A DNA stretch of 64,000 nt, taken from contig NZ_FNUM01000002.1 of assembly GCF_900107995.1 (NCBI RefSeq), positions 550,719 to 614,718 on the forward strand, read 5' to 3'. Positions 1 to 8,675 of this stretch are shown here, piece after piece. Below the pieces are notes generated by a model. It saw only the letters and a program-made list of their open reading frames with translations, ran no database searches and was not told the origin of the DNA. This DNA comes from Alcanivorax sp. DSM 26293 (GTDB lineage Bacteria > Pseudomonadota > Gammaproteobacteria > Pseudomonadales > Alcanivoracaceae). Numbering within the stretch: position 1 is the first letter of the stretch; every line of letters starts with the position of its first letter. The position numbers and the translations under genes are program-made.

Positions 1-2
1 TT

Positions 3-158
3 CTGCGCTGGTACATCGACCGCCACCCTCACACCGCTGGCAATGCCAAAAAACGGCTTAACCGCTTATTCAGTATCCTGAAATGGTTACCCGTTCATCA
101 TTGTTGTCCAACGGGCTTGTCTCTCGAATCCTCAGCACGGAATCCGGGCCGTCAATAA
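3..158 (+). CDS. possible C-terminal fragment of an unidentified protein cut by the window edge
   Basis: The frame is open from the first complete codon to a TAA at 156-158, giving about 51 residues that begin LRWYIDRHPHTAG and include a basic hydrophobic stretch (FSILKWLPVHH). Only the 3' end would lie in this window. I do not recognise the family. The next gene downstream is on the same strand with its own start, so this could be the end of an upstream gene or chance coding. It is listed only because the frame enters from the edge. Confidence 0.2.
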   Translation: MRWYIDRHPHTAGNAKKRLNRLFSILKWLPVHHCCPTGLSLESSARNPGRQ

Positions 159-290
159 TAAAGAAACTCGCCATAATTGACATAGTGTTTACCCGGTCCG
201 ACCGTGCCATTGTACGTGGAAATAACAAAAATCGCCTTGACGCATCTTTCACCCTTGTTATCCACCCGTCATTACGTTACAAAATCATCC

Positions 291-686
291 ATGAATGTTC
301 TCGTTGTCGAAGACAATAAAGCTGTCAGTCTGATCATTTGCCGTATCATTGAAGAGTTGGGCCATGAATATGTGCTGGCCGCCGACGGTGAGGTGGCGCT
401 TCGCCTTTTTCGACAACGGAAGGTGGATCTGCTGATTCTGGATGTGGAACTACCGTCTCTGGACGGCTTCAGCGTCGCCCGGGAAATCCGCAACCAGAAT
501 GGCCATACTCCCATCCTTTTTATATCCGGCAACAACAGCGAATCCTATCGGCAACAATGCCTGGACGCTGGCGGCGAGACCTTGATGCCCAAACCCCTGC
601 GACCCAGTGAATTGCGGCGCTGGCTGGAAATGGCTTTCAGCCAGTTAGCTGCCGGCAACCTTGCCCCCTCTGACGCCTCCGCTTGA
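291..686 (+). CDS. single-domain response regulator (receiver only)
   Basis: This 131-aa protein is a CheY-like receiver domain with no output domain. The acidic pocket is visible at E7-D8, the phosphoacceptor is D51 in LILDVELPSLDGF, the Ser/Thr switch is S79, and the conserved Lys is K101 in MPKPL. The usual GADDY loop is replaced by GGETL, which is atypical. The ATG at 291 is preferred over the upstream in-frame start at 204 because the receiver fold begins immediately with MNVLVVEDN. About 20 residues follow the domain. It is convergent with the Na/Pi symporter gene, and no kinase is adjacent, so its partner is unknown. The receiver assignment is secure; the role is not. Confidence 0.85.
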   Translation: MNVLVVEDNKAVSLIICRIIEELGHEYVLAADGEVALRLFRQRKVDLLILDVELPSLDGFSVAREIRNQNGHTPILFISGNNSESYRQQCLDAGGETLMPKPLRPSELRRWLEMAFSQLAAGNLAPSDASA

Positions 687-695
687 CCTCAGCCC

Positions 696-2219
696 TCATT
701 GCCTAACGTCATTTGTCACCGCCAGACTGCGTAACCAGTGCCGCCCGCTCTCATCCACTTCCCGGGCCAGATTCAACACGCTGATACCCCGTAAACGAGC
801 GCCTGAGACCAGCGAATAGGCCTCACGCTGGAGTTTCTCCATGGCCAGACGATGCTCAGCCGCCAGCTCAGCGCCGGGCGATGCCTGGTAAAGCCTGTCC
901 AGCGCCAGCAAAATCTGCTCACTGAATCCCTTCAGGCCGGGGTCCCGGCTTTCTGCAAGAAGCGCCAGATCATCGGCCACATCCTTCAACGCTTTCAAGG
1001 CATAAACGGCCTCACGAACCCGAGCCCGGAGCCGCTGGAGGCGCTGTTCCTGCCCCTCGGTCAGGGTCTGTTGAGCCAGCCGGTTGGCATAATCCGCCAA
1101 CTGCATTTCCTGATCTGTTACCTGCTCATACTCCTCCAGGAAACGCGACAAGGAACGCCCCTGCAGGGGGTAACGGCAATAGTTGCGGACCCGCTCAATG
1201 AGACTGTCCGTCTCACGACTCAGCACCAGTAACGCCGGCTCCACCGATTGCGGGCTGATATCGGCAAACAGGTCATGATGTGCTCGCTTACCAATGTGTT
1301 TCTCAATCCCCTTTTCCATGGCGGCCAGAAACGGCGCGAACACGACGATCCCGATCAGGTTGAAACCGGTATGAAAGGCCACCAGGCCATATAACGGATC
1401 ATTGACACCAAGCCAGACCGCCACTTGTGGCCATACAGGCATCATCAGAGAAAACGCCATCAGGGCCGTTCCCACGTTATATAACACATGAAAGGCCGCC
1501 ACCTGTTTCTTCTGCACGGAGCCCTTGATCGCGCCAAGCAACAAGGTACTCGTGGTACCCAGATCCGCACCAATCACCAACGCGAGGGCTTCCGGCAAGG
1601 CGATCAAACCGCCATTGAGCGCCGATAGCGTAATCAACATGGCCGCCGACGACGACTGGATGATGGCGGTCAGCAGCACGCCGGCCAGCAGATATACCAG
1701 TGGTGGGTAACCCTGCAGCCAGCTCACATCAAAACGCTGGCCGACGCCTTCAACCGCCACCTTCATGGTATCCAGACCGAAAATCAGCAATCCGAATGCC
1801 AGCAAAAACAGGCCGCCAGAGCGCCACAGCCCTTTCGGCAAAAGCACGTAGCAAAGAGCACCGGCCCCCGCCAGTGGCAAGCTCACCGCAGAGAGCGAGA
1901 GTTTGAAACCCAGCAGTGTCACCAGCCAGCCGGTAACCGTAGTGCCCAGATTGGCACCCAGCATCACTGCCATGGCATGGCGCAGGGGAAGGATGCCCAC
2001 CGACACGAATGCCAGGACCAGCAATCCGACCAGGGAGCTGCTCTGCATCACGGCAGTTATCAACGCACCTGCCACAACGCCTTTCAGCGTAGTGTTGGTG
2101 GACCGTTGCAGCCAGTGTGAGGCCTTTTCGCTGAAAAGGGTCTGCACCGCCTGCTCCACCAATTGCATGGAAAACAGGAACAACCCCAGCCCGGCAATCA
2201 TGGTCAGCACACTGTTCAT
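696..2219 (-). CDS. Na+/phosphate symporter family protein with PhoU-like C-terminal domain
   Basis: This is a 507-aa inner-membrane protein of the NptA/YjbB type. The first 300 or so residues hold two inverted-type repeats, each with the signature QSSS (MQSSSLVGLL and IIQSSSAAML) followed by GA(N/D)LGTT, the hallmark of the Na/Pi cotransporter family. From about residue 330 the protein is helical and charged, resembling the PhoU-like cytosolic domain that often follows the transporter. It starts 9 nt after the ppk2 stop on the same strand, so the two are probably cotranscribed. That suggests a joint role in phosphate import or export and polyphosphate turnover. The direction of transport cannot be told from sequence. 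Confidence 0.9.
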   Translation of the reverse strand: MNSVLTMIAGLGLFLFSMQLVEQAVQTLFSEKASHWLQRSTNTTLKGVVAGALITAVMQSSSLVGLLVLAFVSVGILPLRHAMAVMLGANLGTTVTGWLVTLLGFKLSLSAVSLPLAGAGALCYVLLPKGLWRSGGLFLLAFGLLIFGLDTMKVAVEGVGQRFDVSWLQGYPPLVYLLAGVLLTAIIQSSSAAMLITLSALNGGLIALPEALALVIGADLGTTSTLLLGAIKGSVQKKQVAAFHVLYNVGTALMAFSLMMPVWPQVAVWLGVNDPLYGLVAFHTGFNLIGIVVFAPFLAAMEKGIEKHIGKRAHHDLFADISPQSVEPALLVLSRETDSLIERVRNYCRYPLQGRSLSRFLEEYEQVTDQEMQLADYANRLAQQTLTEGQEQRLQRLRARVREAVYALKALKDVADDLALLAESRDPGLKGFSEQILLALDRLYQASPGAELAAEHRLAMEKLQREAYSLVSGARLRGISVLNLAREVDESGRHWLRSLAVTNDVRQ

Positions 2220-2228
2220 ACCTGCAAC

Positions 2229-3044
2229 TCAATCATGCGTTTTCATCAGTTCCCGGCGATAGTGCTCAATACACTGCAGGTCTTCACGGGGATATTCTGG
2301 TGCCAGCTCCTGAAGCGTAGACAACAACAACTGTGCCACAGCCGCTCTGGCACGGTGCTTGTCATCATTGGGAATAAGATGCCAGGGAGCATGAAGGGTA
2401 TGGGTTGCCGTCAGGGTCTCATTGACCAGCGTTAGATAGGATTCCCTCGCCATCCAGCTTTCCACATCGGCGGGATCGAACTTCCAGCGCTTGCGAGGCT
2501 TGTCCAGTCGCTTCAACAGCCGGCGGCGCTGTTCTTCGCGAGAGGTGTTCAGCCAGATTTTGATGATCCGGGTGCCTTCCCGATGCAGGTGTTGTTCGAA
2601 CGCGTTGATGGCCTCATATTTCAGTGGCCAGTCATCACTACTGTGCTCGGTGACCGGCCATAACCGTTCGGCCAGTACCGATTCGTAATGACTGCGATTG
2701 AATGCCACCACTTCCCCCCTGGCCGGCAAATGACGCCATACTCGCCAGAGAAAATCATGGTCCACCTCCTCACCCAGGGGGCGACTGAATCCATGCACCC
2801 GGAACGCGGCCGGATCCATTGCTCCGGCCAGGGTGCGAATCAAACTATCCTTGCCGGAAGCATCAAGACCCTGCACAACCAGCAGCACCCCATTACGCCG
2901 ATTGGCAAACAGTCGCCGTTGGTATTCTTGCAGGCCGGCCAGTGCCGTATCCAGGCACGGCTCCGGAGAGTCCGGAAAACGTGTTGGCAAACTCTGCACG
3001 TTGAGGGTCGGTCCTGAGGGCCAACCAAAGCGGTCCAGTTCCAT
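2229..3044 (-). CDS. ppk2: polyphosphate kinase 2 family protein
   Basis: This 271-aa protein transfers phosphate between polyphosphate and nucleotides. A Walker A-like loop (GLDASGKDS, about residues 60-68) and a Walker B-like segment (FNRSHYESVL) are visible, with the downstream lid region KRWKFDPADVESW. The FNRSHYE form and the short length fit the one-domain PPK2 enzymes, probably the class that phosphorylates AMP and ADP, although substrate class is inference. The start follows AAGGGAG at good spacing. It is the first gene of a likely two-gene operon with the Na/Pi symporter. Its 5' side carries dispersed repeat copy A about 50 bp upstream. Confidence 0.9.
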   Translation of the reverse strand: MELDRFGWPSGPTLNVQSLPTRFPDSPEPCLDTALAGLQEYQRRLFANRRNGVLLVVQGLDASGKDSLIRTLAGAMDPAAFRVHGFSRPLGEEVDHDFLWRVWRHLPARGEVVAFNRSHYESVLAERLWPVTEHSSDDWPLKYEAINAFEQHLHREGTRIIKIWLNTSREEQRRRLLKRLDKPRKRWKFDPADVESWMARESYLTLVNETLTATHTLHAPWHLIPNDDKHRARAAVAQLLLSTLQELAPEYPREDLQCIEHYRRELMKTHD

Positions 3045-3094
3045 GCTGACTCCCTTGGGTATACCGAATTGAGCATAATGGGCAGCGTGATCTC

Positions 3095-3304
3095 GGGAGC
3101 CTCTGAATAACTCCTTGCATGCTCAGTCTTTCAGGCTGGGTCGCAATCCCCACTCGCAGAGCACAGAATGCGCGGTTTTGAAAGTGTATGTCCATCCACC
3201 GAAAAACCGCAACAACGAGTGCCAGTCAGCCTGGAAGCGCCAGCAGAAGATGCCTGAAAGGCATATCGGCCGCGCGAGTACGCATGGCGTGATCCAGAAG
3301 CCCC
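3095..3304. repeat. dispersed inverted-repeat element, copy A (about 210 bp)
   Basis: The left end reads GGGAGCCTCTGAATAACTCC and continues TTGCATGCTCAG. The right end, ending GTGATCCAGAAGCCCC, is an imperfect reverse complement of it. Internal blocks (a TGTCCATCCACCG-type block, CAACAACGAGTG, CAGCCTGGAAG, CCTGAAAGGCATAT) recur in the same order in copies B and C. Compared with those, copy A lacks the segment between the CCTGAA block and the right terminus. It lies between the divergent ppk2 and VOC genes, and the VOC ribosome binding site begins only about 8 bp after it. Confidence 0.75.
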
Positions 3305-3325
3305 GCACGCAAACAGGAGATTTTC

Positions 3326-3736
3326 ATGGAACCACGCATCAGCATGATCACCCTTGGCGTCAGGGATCTGGCTACGGCGATCCGCTTTTATGAACAGGGC
3401 CTGGGCCTGCCTCGCCGCCCCGGTCCCGACGATGCGCCGGTGGCGTTCTTTGAATTGAACGGCACCTGGCTGGGGTTGTTCGGTCATGACGACCTGGCGG
3501 CTGATGCCGGCGTTGGAGCAGCCGGTGAGGGTTTTCGGGGAGTGGCGATGGCTCACAATGTGGAAAGCCCACAGCAGGTTGACCAGCTGCTCGCCCAGGC
3601 CCGGGAAGCCGGCGCACAACGGATCAAACCCGGCCAGCCCACCGACTGGGGCGGTTACGCCGGCTACTTTGCCGACCCGGATGGCCATCTCTGGGAAGTC
3701 GCCTGCAACCCGCACTTCTGGGTTGGACCTCGCTAG
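3326..3736 (+). CDS. VOC (glyoxalase/bleomycin resistance/dioxygenase) superfamily protein
   Basis: This 136-aa protein carries one vicinal-oxygen-chelate module: it starts RISMITLGVRDLATAIRFYEQGLGL and ends YAGYFADPDGHLWEVACNPHF, the standard opening and closing strands with the conserved E in LWEV. Two beta-alpha-beta-beta-beta units fit the length. VOC proteins bind a metal and act in many reactions, and the substrate cannot be named here. An AGGAGA sequence precedes the ATG at correct spacing. The dispersed repeat copy A ends just before this site, so any promoter must lie in or beyond the element. Confidence 0.85.
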   Translation: MEPRISMITLGVRDLATAIRFYEQGLGLPRRPGPDDAPVAFFELNGTWLGLFGHDDLAADAGVGAAGEGFRGVAMAHNVESPQQVDQLLAQAREAGAQRIKPGQPTDWGGYAGYFADPDGHLWEVACNPHFWVGPR

Positions 3737-3756
3737 TATCAGCAACGGATAGACAT

Positions 3757-3786
3757 AAAAAAGCCCGGCACAGGGCCGGGCTTTTT
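3757..3786. terminator. bidirectional rho-independent terminator
   Basis: A GC-rich stem (AGCCCGG / CCGGGCT) around CACAGG is flanked by A-runs on the left and T-runs on the right. It therefore works for both the VOC gene (+) and the convergent beta-oxidation gene (-). Confidence 0.85.
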
Positions 3787-3803
3787 AACAGACGACATCC
3801 ACG

Positions 3804-5969
3804 TTATTTGTAGATTTCGCCCTTTTCCGCTTTCTCCACCAGGGAAGCCGGCGGATTGAAGCGATCACCGTACAGCTTGGCCAGCTCCTGGGCACGAGCC
3901 ACAAAACCGCGCAGGCCACCCTCATACTGGTTAATGTACTGGATCACGCCACCGGTCCAGGCCGGGAAGCCGATACCGAAGATGGAGCCGATGTTGGCGT
4001 CCGCCACGGATTCCATCACTCCCTCGTCAAAGCATTTCACCGCTTCAATGGCTTCCACGAACATCATCCGTTCCTTGATATCTTCGAACGGGATTTCCTT
4101 GTCACCACCAAAAGCGTCTTTCAGGCCAGACCAAAGGTGCTTCTTGCCGTTTTCCGGATATTCGTAAAAGCCTTTGCCCTGGGCTTTGCCCGGACGATTG
4201 AGCTCTTCGACCATTTTCTTCATGACCACTTCCGCAGGATGCTCCGGCGGCAGCTCTGTGCCTTCACGCTTGGCATCATCACGGGCTGCCTTGCCGATCT
4301 TCAGGGCAGTTTCCATGTTGATCTCATCGATCAGGTTCAGGGTGCCTACCGGATAACCCGCCTGCATGGCCGCCTGCTCAATGGACTGGGCGTTAATGCC
4401 CTCACCCAGCATGGCAATACCTTCGTTGGCAAAGGTGCCAATCACGCGGGTGGTGAAGAAGCCACGGGCATCGTTGACCACGATAGGGGTCTTCTTGATC
4501 TGCTGGCAGTAATCGTAGGTTTTCGCCAGCGCTTCCGGGCTGGTGTCCTTGCCGGAAATAATTTCCACCAGCGGCATCTTGTCCACCGGGCTGAAGAAGT
4601 GGATACCGATAAAGTTGTCCTGCTTCTTCACACCCTTGGCCAGGCCGGTAATCGGCAGAGACGAGGTGTTGGAACCCAGCACCGCATCCGGCTTCACCAC
4701 ATCCTCGATTTCCTGGAAGACCTTGTGCTTCAGTTCGGTGCTCTCGAACACCGCCTCAATCACGAAGTCCACCCCTTCCAGATCCTTGGCATCCGCCGTG
4801 GCGTGGATCAGGGACAGGATTTGCTCTTTCTTCTCCTCGGTCATCTTGCCCCGGGAGATTTCCTTGTCGAGCAGTTTACGGGAGTAGTCCTTGCCCTTCT
4901 CCGCGTTTTCCTGGGAGATATCTTTCAGCACCACCTGGGCACCACTGCGAGCGGTCACGTAGGCGATACCTGCACCCATCATGCCCGCACCGAGAATACC
5001 GACTTTTTCGGCGCGGAATTTCGGCACATCCTTGGGACGGCTGGCACCGGCGTTGATCGCCTGCAGGTTGAAGAAGAAGGCGGTGATCATGTTCTTGGCC
5101 ACCTGGCTGGTGACCAGGGACACGAAGTAGCGGCCTTCAATGGTGGAGGCATTATCGAAATCCACCTGGGCCCCTTCCACGGCCGCCGACATGATCGCCA
5201 GCGGGGCCGGGTAGTTGGCACCCTTGATCTGCTTTTTCAGGTTGGCCGGGAAGGCCGGCAGGTTCATGGCGAACTTGGGATTCTTGGGGTCCCCGCCGGG
5301 AATCTTGTAACCCTTCTGGTCCCAGGGCTGCTGGGCTTTCGGGTTGGCCTTGATCCATTCGCGGGCCTTGGCCAGCATCTCATCACGGTCGGCGGCCAAT
5401 TCGTCGATCAGCCCCACTTTCTGGGCCTTGTCGGCTTTCATCCGCTGGCCCTGCATCAACACCTTCATCAGGCCGTCCTGGATGCCCAGCATGCGCACTA
5501 CGCGGGTCACACCGCCACCACCGGGCAGCAAACCCAGGGTCACTTCAGGGAGACCGAACTGGGCCGATTTATCGTTGATGGCAACACGGTGATGACAGGC
5601 CAAAGCGATTTCCAGACCGCCGCCCAGAGCCGTACCGTTCAGGGCTGCCACAACCGGCTTGCCCAGGGTTTCCAGCACACGCAGCTGGCGCTTGATCTCC
5701 GTCACGTTATCCAGGAATACCTGGCCGTCTTCCTTTTTCGCCTTGAGCAGGTCACGGAGATCACCGCCGGCAAAGAAGGTCTTCTTGGCAGAGGTGATGA
5801 TGACGCCGGCAATGTTGTCTTTCTCTTTTTCCAGACGCTCTACGGTGGCGGCCATGGACTTGCCGTACAGCTCGTTCATGGTGTTCGCGGACTGATTGGG
5901 ATCATCCAGAATCAGGGTAACGATGTTGTCCGCGTCCTGTTCCCAACGGATAGCAGTTTGTTCACTCAT
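3804..5969 (-). CDS. multifunctional fatty acid beta-oxidation enzyme (enoyl-CoA hydratase / 3-hydroxyacyl-CoA dehydrogenase)
   Basis: This 721-aa alpha-subunit-type protein hydrates enoyl-CoA and oxidises 3-hydroxyacyl-CoA. Residues 1-200 are crotonase-like, with the oxyanion-hole region NGTALGGGLEIALAC and the catalytic Glu pair near E120 and E142 (FGLPEVTLGLLPGGGG). From about residue 325 comes the NAD-binding Rossmann motif VGILGAGMMGAGIAYV, then SNTSSLPIT and GIHFFSPVDKMPLVEI containing the catalytic His. Two C-terminal dehydrogenase repeats follow. Length and order match the FadB/FadJ class, most like the second FadBA pair of pseudomonads rather than E. coli FadB. It lies 29 nt after the thiolase gene on the same strand, so the two form a beta-oxidation operon. 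Confidence 0.95.
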   Translation of the reverse strand: MSEQTAIRWEQDADNIVTLILDDPNQSANTMNELYGKSMAATVERLEKEKDNIAGVIITSAKKTFFAGGDLRDLLKAKKEDGQVFLDNVTEIKRQLRVLETLGKPVVAALNGTALGGGLEIALACHHRVAINDKSAQFGLPEVTLGLLPGGGGVTRVVRMLGIQDGLMKVLMQGQRMKADKAQKVGLIDELAADRDEMLAKAREWIKANPKAQQPWDQKGYKIPGGDPKNPKFAMNLPAFPANLKKQIKGANYPAPLAIMSAAVEGAQVDFDNASTIEGRYFVSLVTSQVAKNMITAFFFNLQAINAGASRPKDVPKFRAEKVGILGAGMMGAGIAYVTARSGAQVVLKDISQENAEKGKDYSRKLLDKEISRGKMTEEKKEQILSLIHATADAKDLEGVDFVIEAVFESTELKHKVFQEIEDVVKPDAVLGSNTSSLPITGLAKGVKKQDNFIGIHFFSPVDKMPLVEIISGKDTSPEALAKTYDYCQQIKKTPIVVNDARGFFTTRVIGTFANEGIAMLGEGINAQSIEQAAMQAGYPVGTLNLIDEINMETALKIGKAARDDAKREGTELPPEHPAEVVMKKMVEELNRPGKAQGKGFYEYPENGKKHLWSGLKDAFGGDKEIPFEDIKERMMFVEAIEAVKCFDEGVMESVADANIGSIFGIGFPAWTGGVIQYINQYEGGLRGFVARAQELAKLYGDRFNPPASLVEKAEKGEIYK

Positions 5970-5998
5970 TTCATTTCTCCGAATTCGTTCGACGCGGT

Positions 5999-7210
5999 TT
6001 ACAGACGCTCAATGATGGTGGCGATACCCATGCCACCGCCCACACACAGGGTGCACAGCGCGTACTTCTTGTCGCGACGTTCGAGTTCATCCAGCGCGGT
6101 GCCCAGAATCATGGCGCCGGTGGCACCCAGGGGGTGGCCCATGGCAATTGCACCACCATTCACGTTGGTCACATCCGGGGTGATATCCATGTCCTTCATG
6201 AAACGCATGGCCACAGCGGCGAACGCTTCGTTGATTTCCCACAGATCGATGTCGCTGGCCTTGAGGCCGGCTTTTGCCAGCGCCTTCCTGGCAGCCGGGC
6301 CCGGACCGGTCAGCATGATGGTGGGATCCGCCCCGCTGATGGCGGTGCAGACAATGCGACCACGGGCCTTCATGCCGTAATCCTTGCCGACCTGCTCGTT
6401 ACCCAGTACGACCAGTGCCGCGCCATCCACGATGCCGGAAGAGTTACCGGCGTGGTGAACGTGATCAATCTTTTCCAGCCAGTGGTATTTCTGCAGCGCT
6501 ACCGCATCGAAACCACCCATTTCGCCCATCATGGCAAAAGAGGGATTCAGGCCCGCCAGGCCATCGGCGGTGGTGCCGGCACGGACATGCTCGTCACGAT
6601 CCAGAACGGTCAGGCCGTTGAGGTCTTTCACCGGTACCACAGAATTGCCGAAGTAGCCTTTTTCCCAGGCAGTGGCAGCGCGCGCCTGGGATTCGGCAGC
6701 AAACTCATCCACATCACGGCGGGAAAAACCTTCGATGGTCGCGATCAGGTCTGCACCGATGCCCTGGGGCACGAAACCGGTCTTGTAGTTGGTCACCGGA
6801 TCCATGGCCCAGGCGCCACCGTCGGAGCCCATGGGAATCCGGCTCATGGCTTCGACACCACCCGCCAGAATCAGGTCATCCCACCCGGAGGCCACTTTCT
6901 GGGCGCCGGTATTCACCGCTTCCAGGCCGGAAGCACAAAAGCGGTTCAGTTGGTAACCCGCCACGGTATCCGGCAGGCCCGCAGCCAGCGCCGCAGTCTT
7001 GGCGATACAGGCGCCCTGATCGCCCACCGGGGTAACCACGCCCAACAACAGGTCATCAATACGGTTGGTGTCCATATTGGGAAAACGGGCTTTCACTTCA
7101 TCGATCAGGCCGACCACCAGGTCCAGCGGCTTCACCGTATGCAGTGAGCCATCTTTTTTGCCCCGACCACGGGGAGTACGGATGGCATCGTAAATATAGG
7201 CTTCGGTCAT
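5999..7210 (-). CDS. acetyl-CoA C-acyltransferase (thiolase), beta subunit of the beta-oxidation pair
   Basis: This 403-aa thiolase cleaves 3-ketoacyl-CoA, the last step of beta-oxidation. The acyl-accepting Cys is C92 in [13 protein letters not shown]. The catalytic His lies in [11 protein letters not shown], and the second Cys in [12 protein letters not shown] near the C terminus, so all three key residues are present. GAGGAAGG precedes the ATG. It is the first gene of the operon with the hydratase/dehydrogenase. Its leader contains a short perfect palindrome at 7238-7252 that could be an operator. Confidence 0.95.
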   Translation of the reverse strand: MTEAYIYDAIRTPRGRGKKDGSLHTVKPLDLVVGLIDEVKARFPNMDTNRIDDLLLGVVTPVGDQGACIAKTAALAAGLPDTVAGYQLNRFCASGLEAVNTGAQKVASGWDDLILAGGVEAMSRIPMGSDGGAWAMDPVTNYKTGFVPQGIGADLIATIEGFSRRDVDEFAAESQARAATAWEKGYFGNSVVPVKDLNGLTVLDRDEHVRAGTTADGLAGLNPSFAMMGEMGGFDAVALQKYHWLEKIDHVHHAGNSSGIVDGAALVVLGNEQVGKDYGMKARGRIVCTAISGADPTIMLTGPGPAARKALAKAGLKASDIDLWEINEAFAAVAMRFMKDMDITPDVTNVNGGAIAMGHPLGATGAMILGTALDELERRDKKYALCTLCVGGGMGIATIIERL

Positions 7211-7237
7211 GGAACCTTCCTCTTGCCTCAGGCAGAT

Positions 7238-7252
7238 GTCAGCTCAGCTGAC
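7238..7252. promoter_or_regulatory. candidate operator upstream of the beta-oxidation operon
   Basis: GTCAGCT-C-AGCTGAC is a perfect 7-bp inverted repeat with a one-base centre, 28-42 bp before the thiolase start. It could be a repressor site for a fatty-acid-responsive regulator, but it does not match the GAAAC-N4-GTTTC type of PsrA. The roughly 285-bp gap between the thiolase gene and the gene at 7498 holds nothing else I can identify. Confidence 0.35.
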
Positions 7253-7497
7253 GGGTTGTGAAGGGCAGCACCTGTCTGTGCATGTGTTGGATCATGCGTA
7301 ACAAAGTGACAGGTGCCGGCCAAATGTAGACCCGAGAGATTGCCCTACCCGCGCCCGTCACTCAATGACAGGAGTTAACAGCCGGGGTGAGCGGAACGGG
7401 CAGTGGTTAACCGCTTGATATGCAAGGTGTCTTAAGGGCCAATGCGGGGCGCCCCAGAGATGCTAAGGTCCGGACATTCGTTTCAGGAGAATTCGCT

Positions 7498-8256
7498 ATG
7501 TCCCATAACACCGAGGTGCTGCGCTCCCTGGCCGCTTCCGCCCTGCAACAGGGCCGCGGCATTGCCAGCAAAGGCCACCGCAAGACCCCCCAGGAGCCCC
7601 TTGAACTGTATGACATGGAAGGGTGTCCGTTCTGCCGCCTGGTCCGTGAAGCATTGACGGATCTGGACCTGGATGTGCTGATTTTCCCCTGTCCCAAAGG
7701 GGGGGAGCGTTATCGCCCCCTGGTTGAGCGCCTGGGTGGGCGCCAGCAGTTCCCCTACCTGATGGATCCGAATACCGGGGCTGCCCTTTACGAATCCGCG
7801 GATATCATCGACTACCTTTACCGGGAATACGGTGGTCGCCCGGCACCTCGCCGCTGGCTGGTACGCAGTTTGCGCACGGCAGCGGCGGTGTCCGCTTCTC
7901 TCCCCCGCGCGTCACGGGGCCTGCACGCCCTGGATAGCAAAACGCCGGAGCAGGCGCTGGAACTCTACTCTTTTGAGGCCAGCCCCTTCGCCCGCCTGGT
8001 TCGCGAACGCCTCACCGAGCTTCAGCTTCCCTACCTGCTACGCCAGTGCGGACGGGATCAGTGGCAGGACTGGGTGTTGCCGCCGATGCGCAGGCATCTT
8101 CTCAGTGACTATTCACCCCGTCAGCGAAACCGCATCGCTCTGATGGAGCGGGCCGGCCGTATCGCCGTTCCTTACTTGGTCGATCCCAATACGGGCACTG
8201 AACTGTTCGAGTCTGCGGATATTCTCGATTATCTGGACCAGACTTACGGTCGATAA
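7498..8256 (+). CDS. tandem glutaredoxin/GST N-terminal domain protein
   Basis: This 252-aa protein contains two thioredoxin-fold modules of the glutaredoxin/GST-N type. The first (about residues 38-118) has EGCPFCRLVREAL with an intact CPFC motif, then QFPYLMDPNTGAALYESADIIDYLY. The second (about 160-252) repeats this layout: EASPFARLVRERL, then VPYLVDPNTGTELFESADILDYL. In the second copy the CxxC is SPFA, so only the first module can do thiol chemistry. The ATG at 7498 follows CAGGAGA; an upstream in-frame start at 7420 lacks such a site. No classical GST C-terminal helical domain is present. The function is unknown; glutathione-dependent redox or binding is likely. Confidence 0.85.
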   Translation: MSHNTEVLRSLAASALQQGRGIASKGHRKTPQEPLELYDMEGCPFCRLVREALTDLDLDVLIFPCPKGGERYRPLVERLGGRQQFPYLMDPNTGAALYESADIIDYLYREYGGRPAPRRWLVRSLRTAAAVSASLPRASRGLHALDSKTPEQALELYSFEASPFARLVRERLTELQLPYLLRQCGRDQWQDWVLPPMRRHLLSDYSPRQRNRIALMERAGRIAVPYLVDPNTGTELFESADILDYLDQTYGR

Positions 8257-8290
8257 TGGCAATCCGGCGCATCAACAAATGGTGCGCCCA

Positions 8291-8602
8291 GGGAGCCTCT
8301 GAGTAACACCTTGCATGCCCCGTCTTTGAGGCTGGTCGCCCCTCGGCCAGGTAACGAGGGGCGCAATTTTGACGCTACCCCCTTAAGGAGAATCGAGAGA
8401 TGCCTCTCCATCAGCGTTTCAACGTCAACATGCAATAGCGGGTGTGGGTCAGCCTTGAAGCCCCGGAAAAGGTGACCTGAAGGGCAGATCTGCGGCGCTT
8501 TGACACCGGGAAAGGGCACCACCCTGTCCATCACCAGAAAATATAGCCCCTGCCCCCCTTCACACCACGCTGAGCACGCAAGGTGCTATTCAGGGGTTTC
8601 CC
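8291..8602. repeat. dispersed inverted-repeat element, copy B (about 312 bp)
   Basis: The left terminus is GGGAGCCTCTGAGTAACACC plus TTGCATGCCC, and the right terminus (CACGCTGAGCACGCAAGG and onward to TTTCCC) is its imperfect reverse complement. Internal blocks shared with copy C (reverse strand) include GTGTGGGTCAGCCTTGAAGC, GACCTGAAGGGCAGATCTGC, GGCGCTTTG and GGGAAAGGG. It fills most of the 419-bp gap between the glutaredoxin-like gene and the 52-aa gene. No plausible protein is encoded within it. Confidence 0.75.
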
Positions 8603-8675
8603 CCTTCTCCCCTCTCTGGATTAATGCTATATAAAGCACTGAGTACCCCTTTAATTCTGGAAAGAGAGCAGCACC

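Noticed and set aside
4137..6380. Long plus-strand open frame (747 aa) opposite the beta-oxidation genes
   Set aside because: It is the antisense shadow of two well-supported genes in GC-rich DNA; its translation is low-complexity (His/Gly/Leu/Val-rich) with no domain.
8398..8534. Small ORFs within repeat copy B
   Set aside because: They coincide with element blocks shared with non-coding copies A and C and are not conserved between copies.
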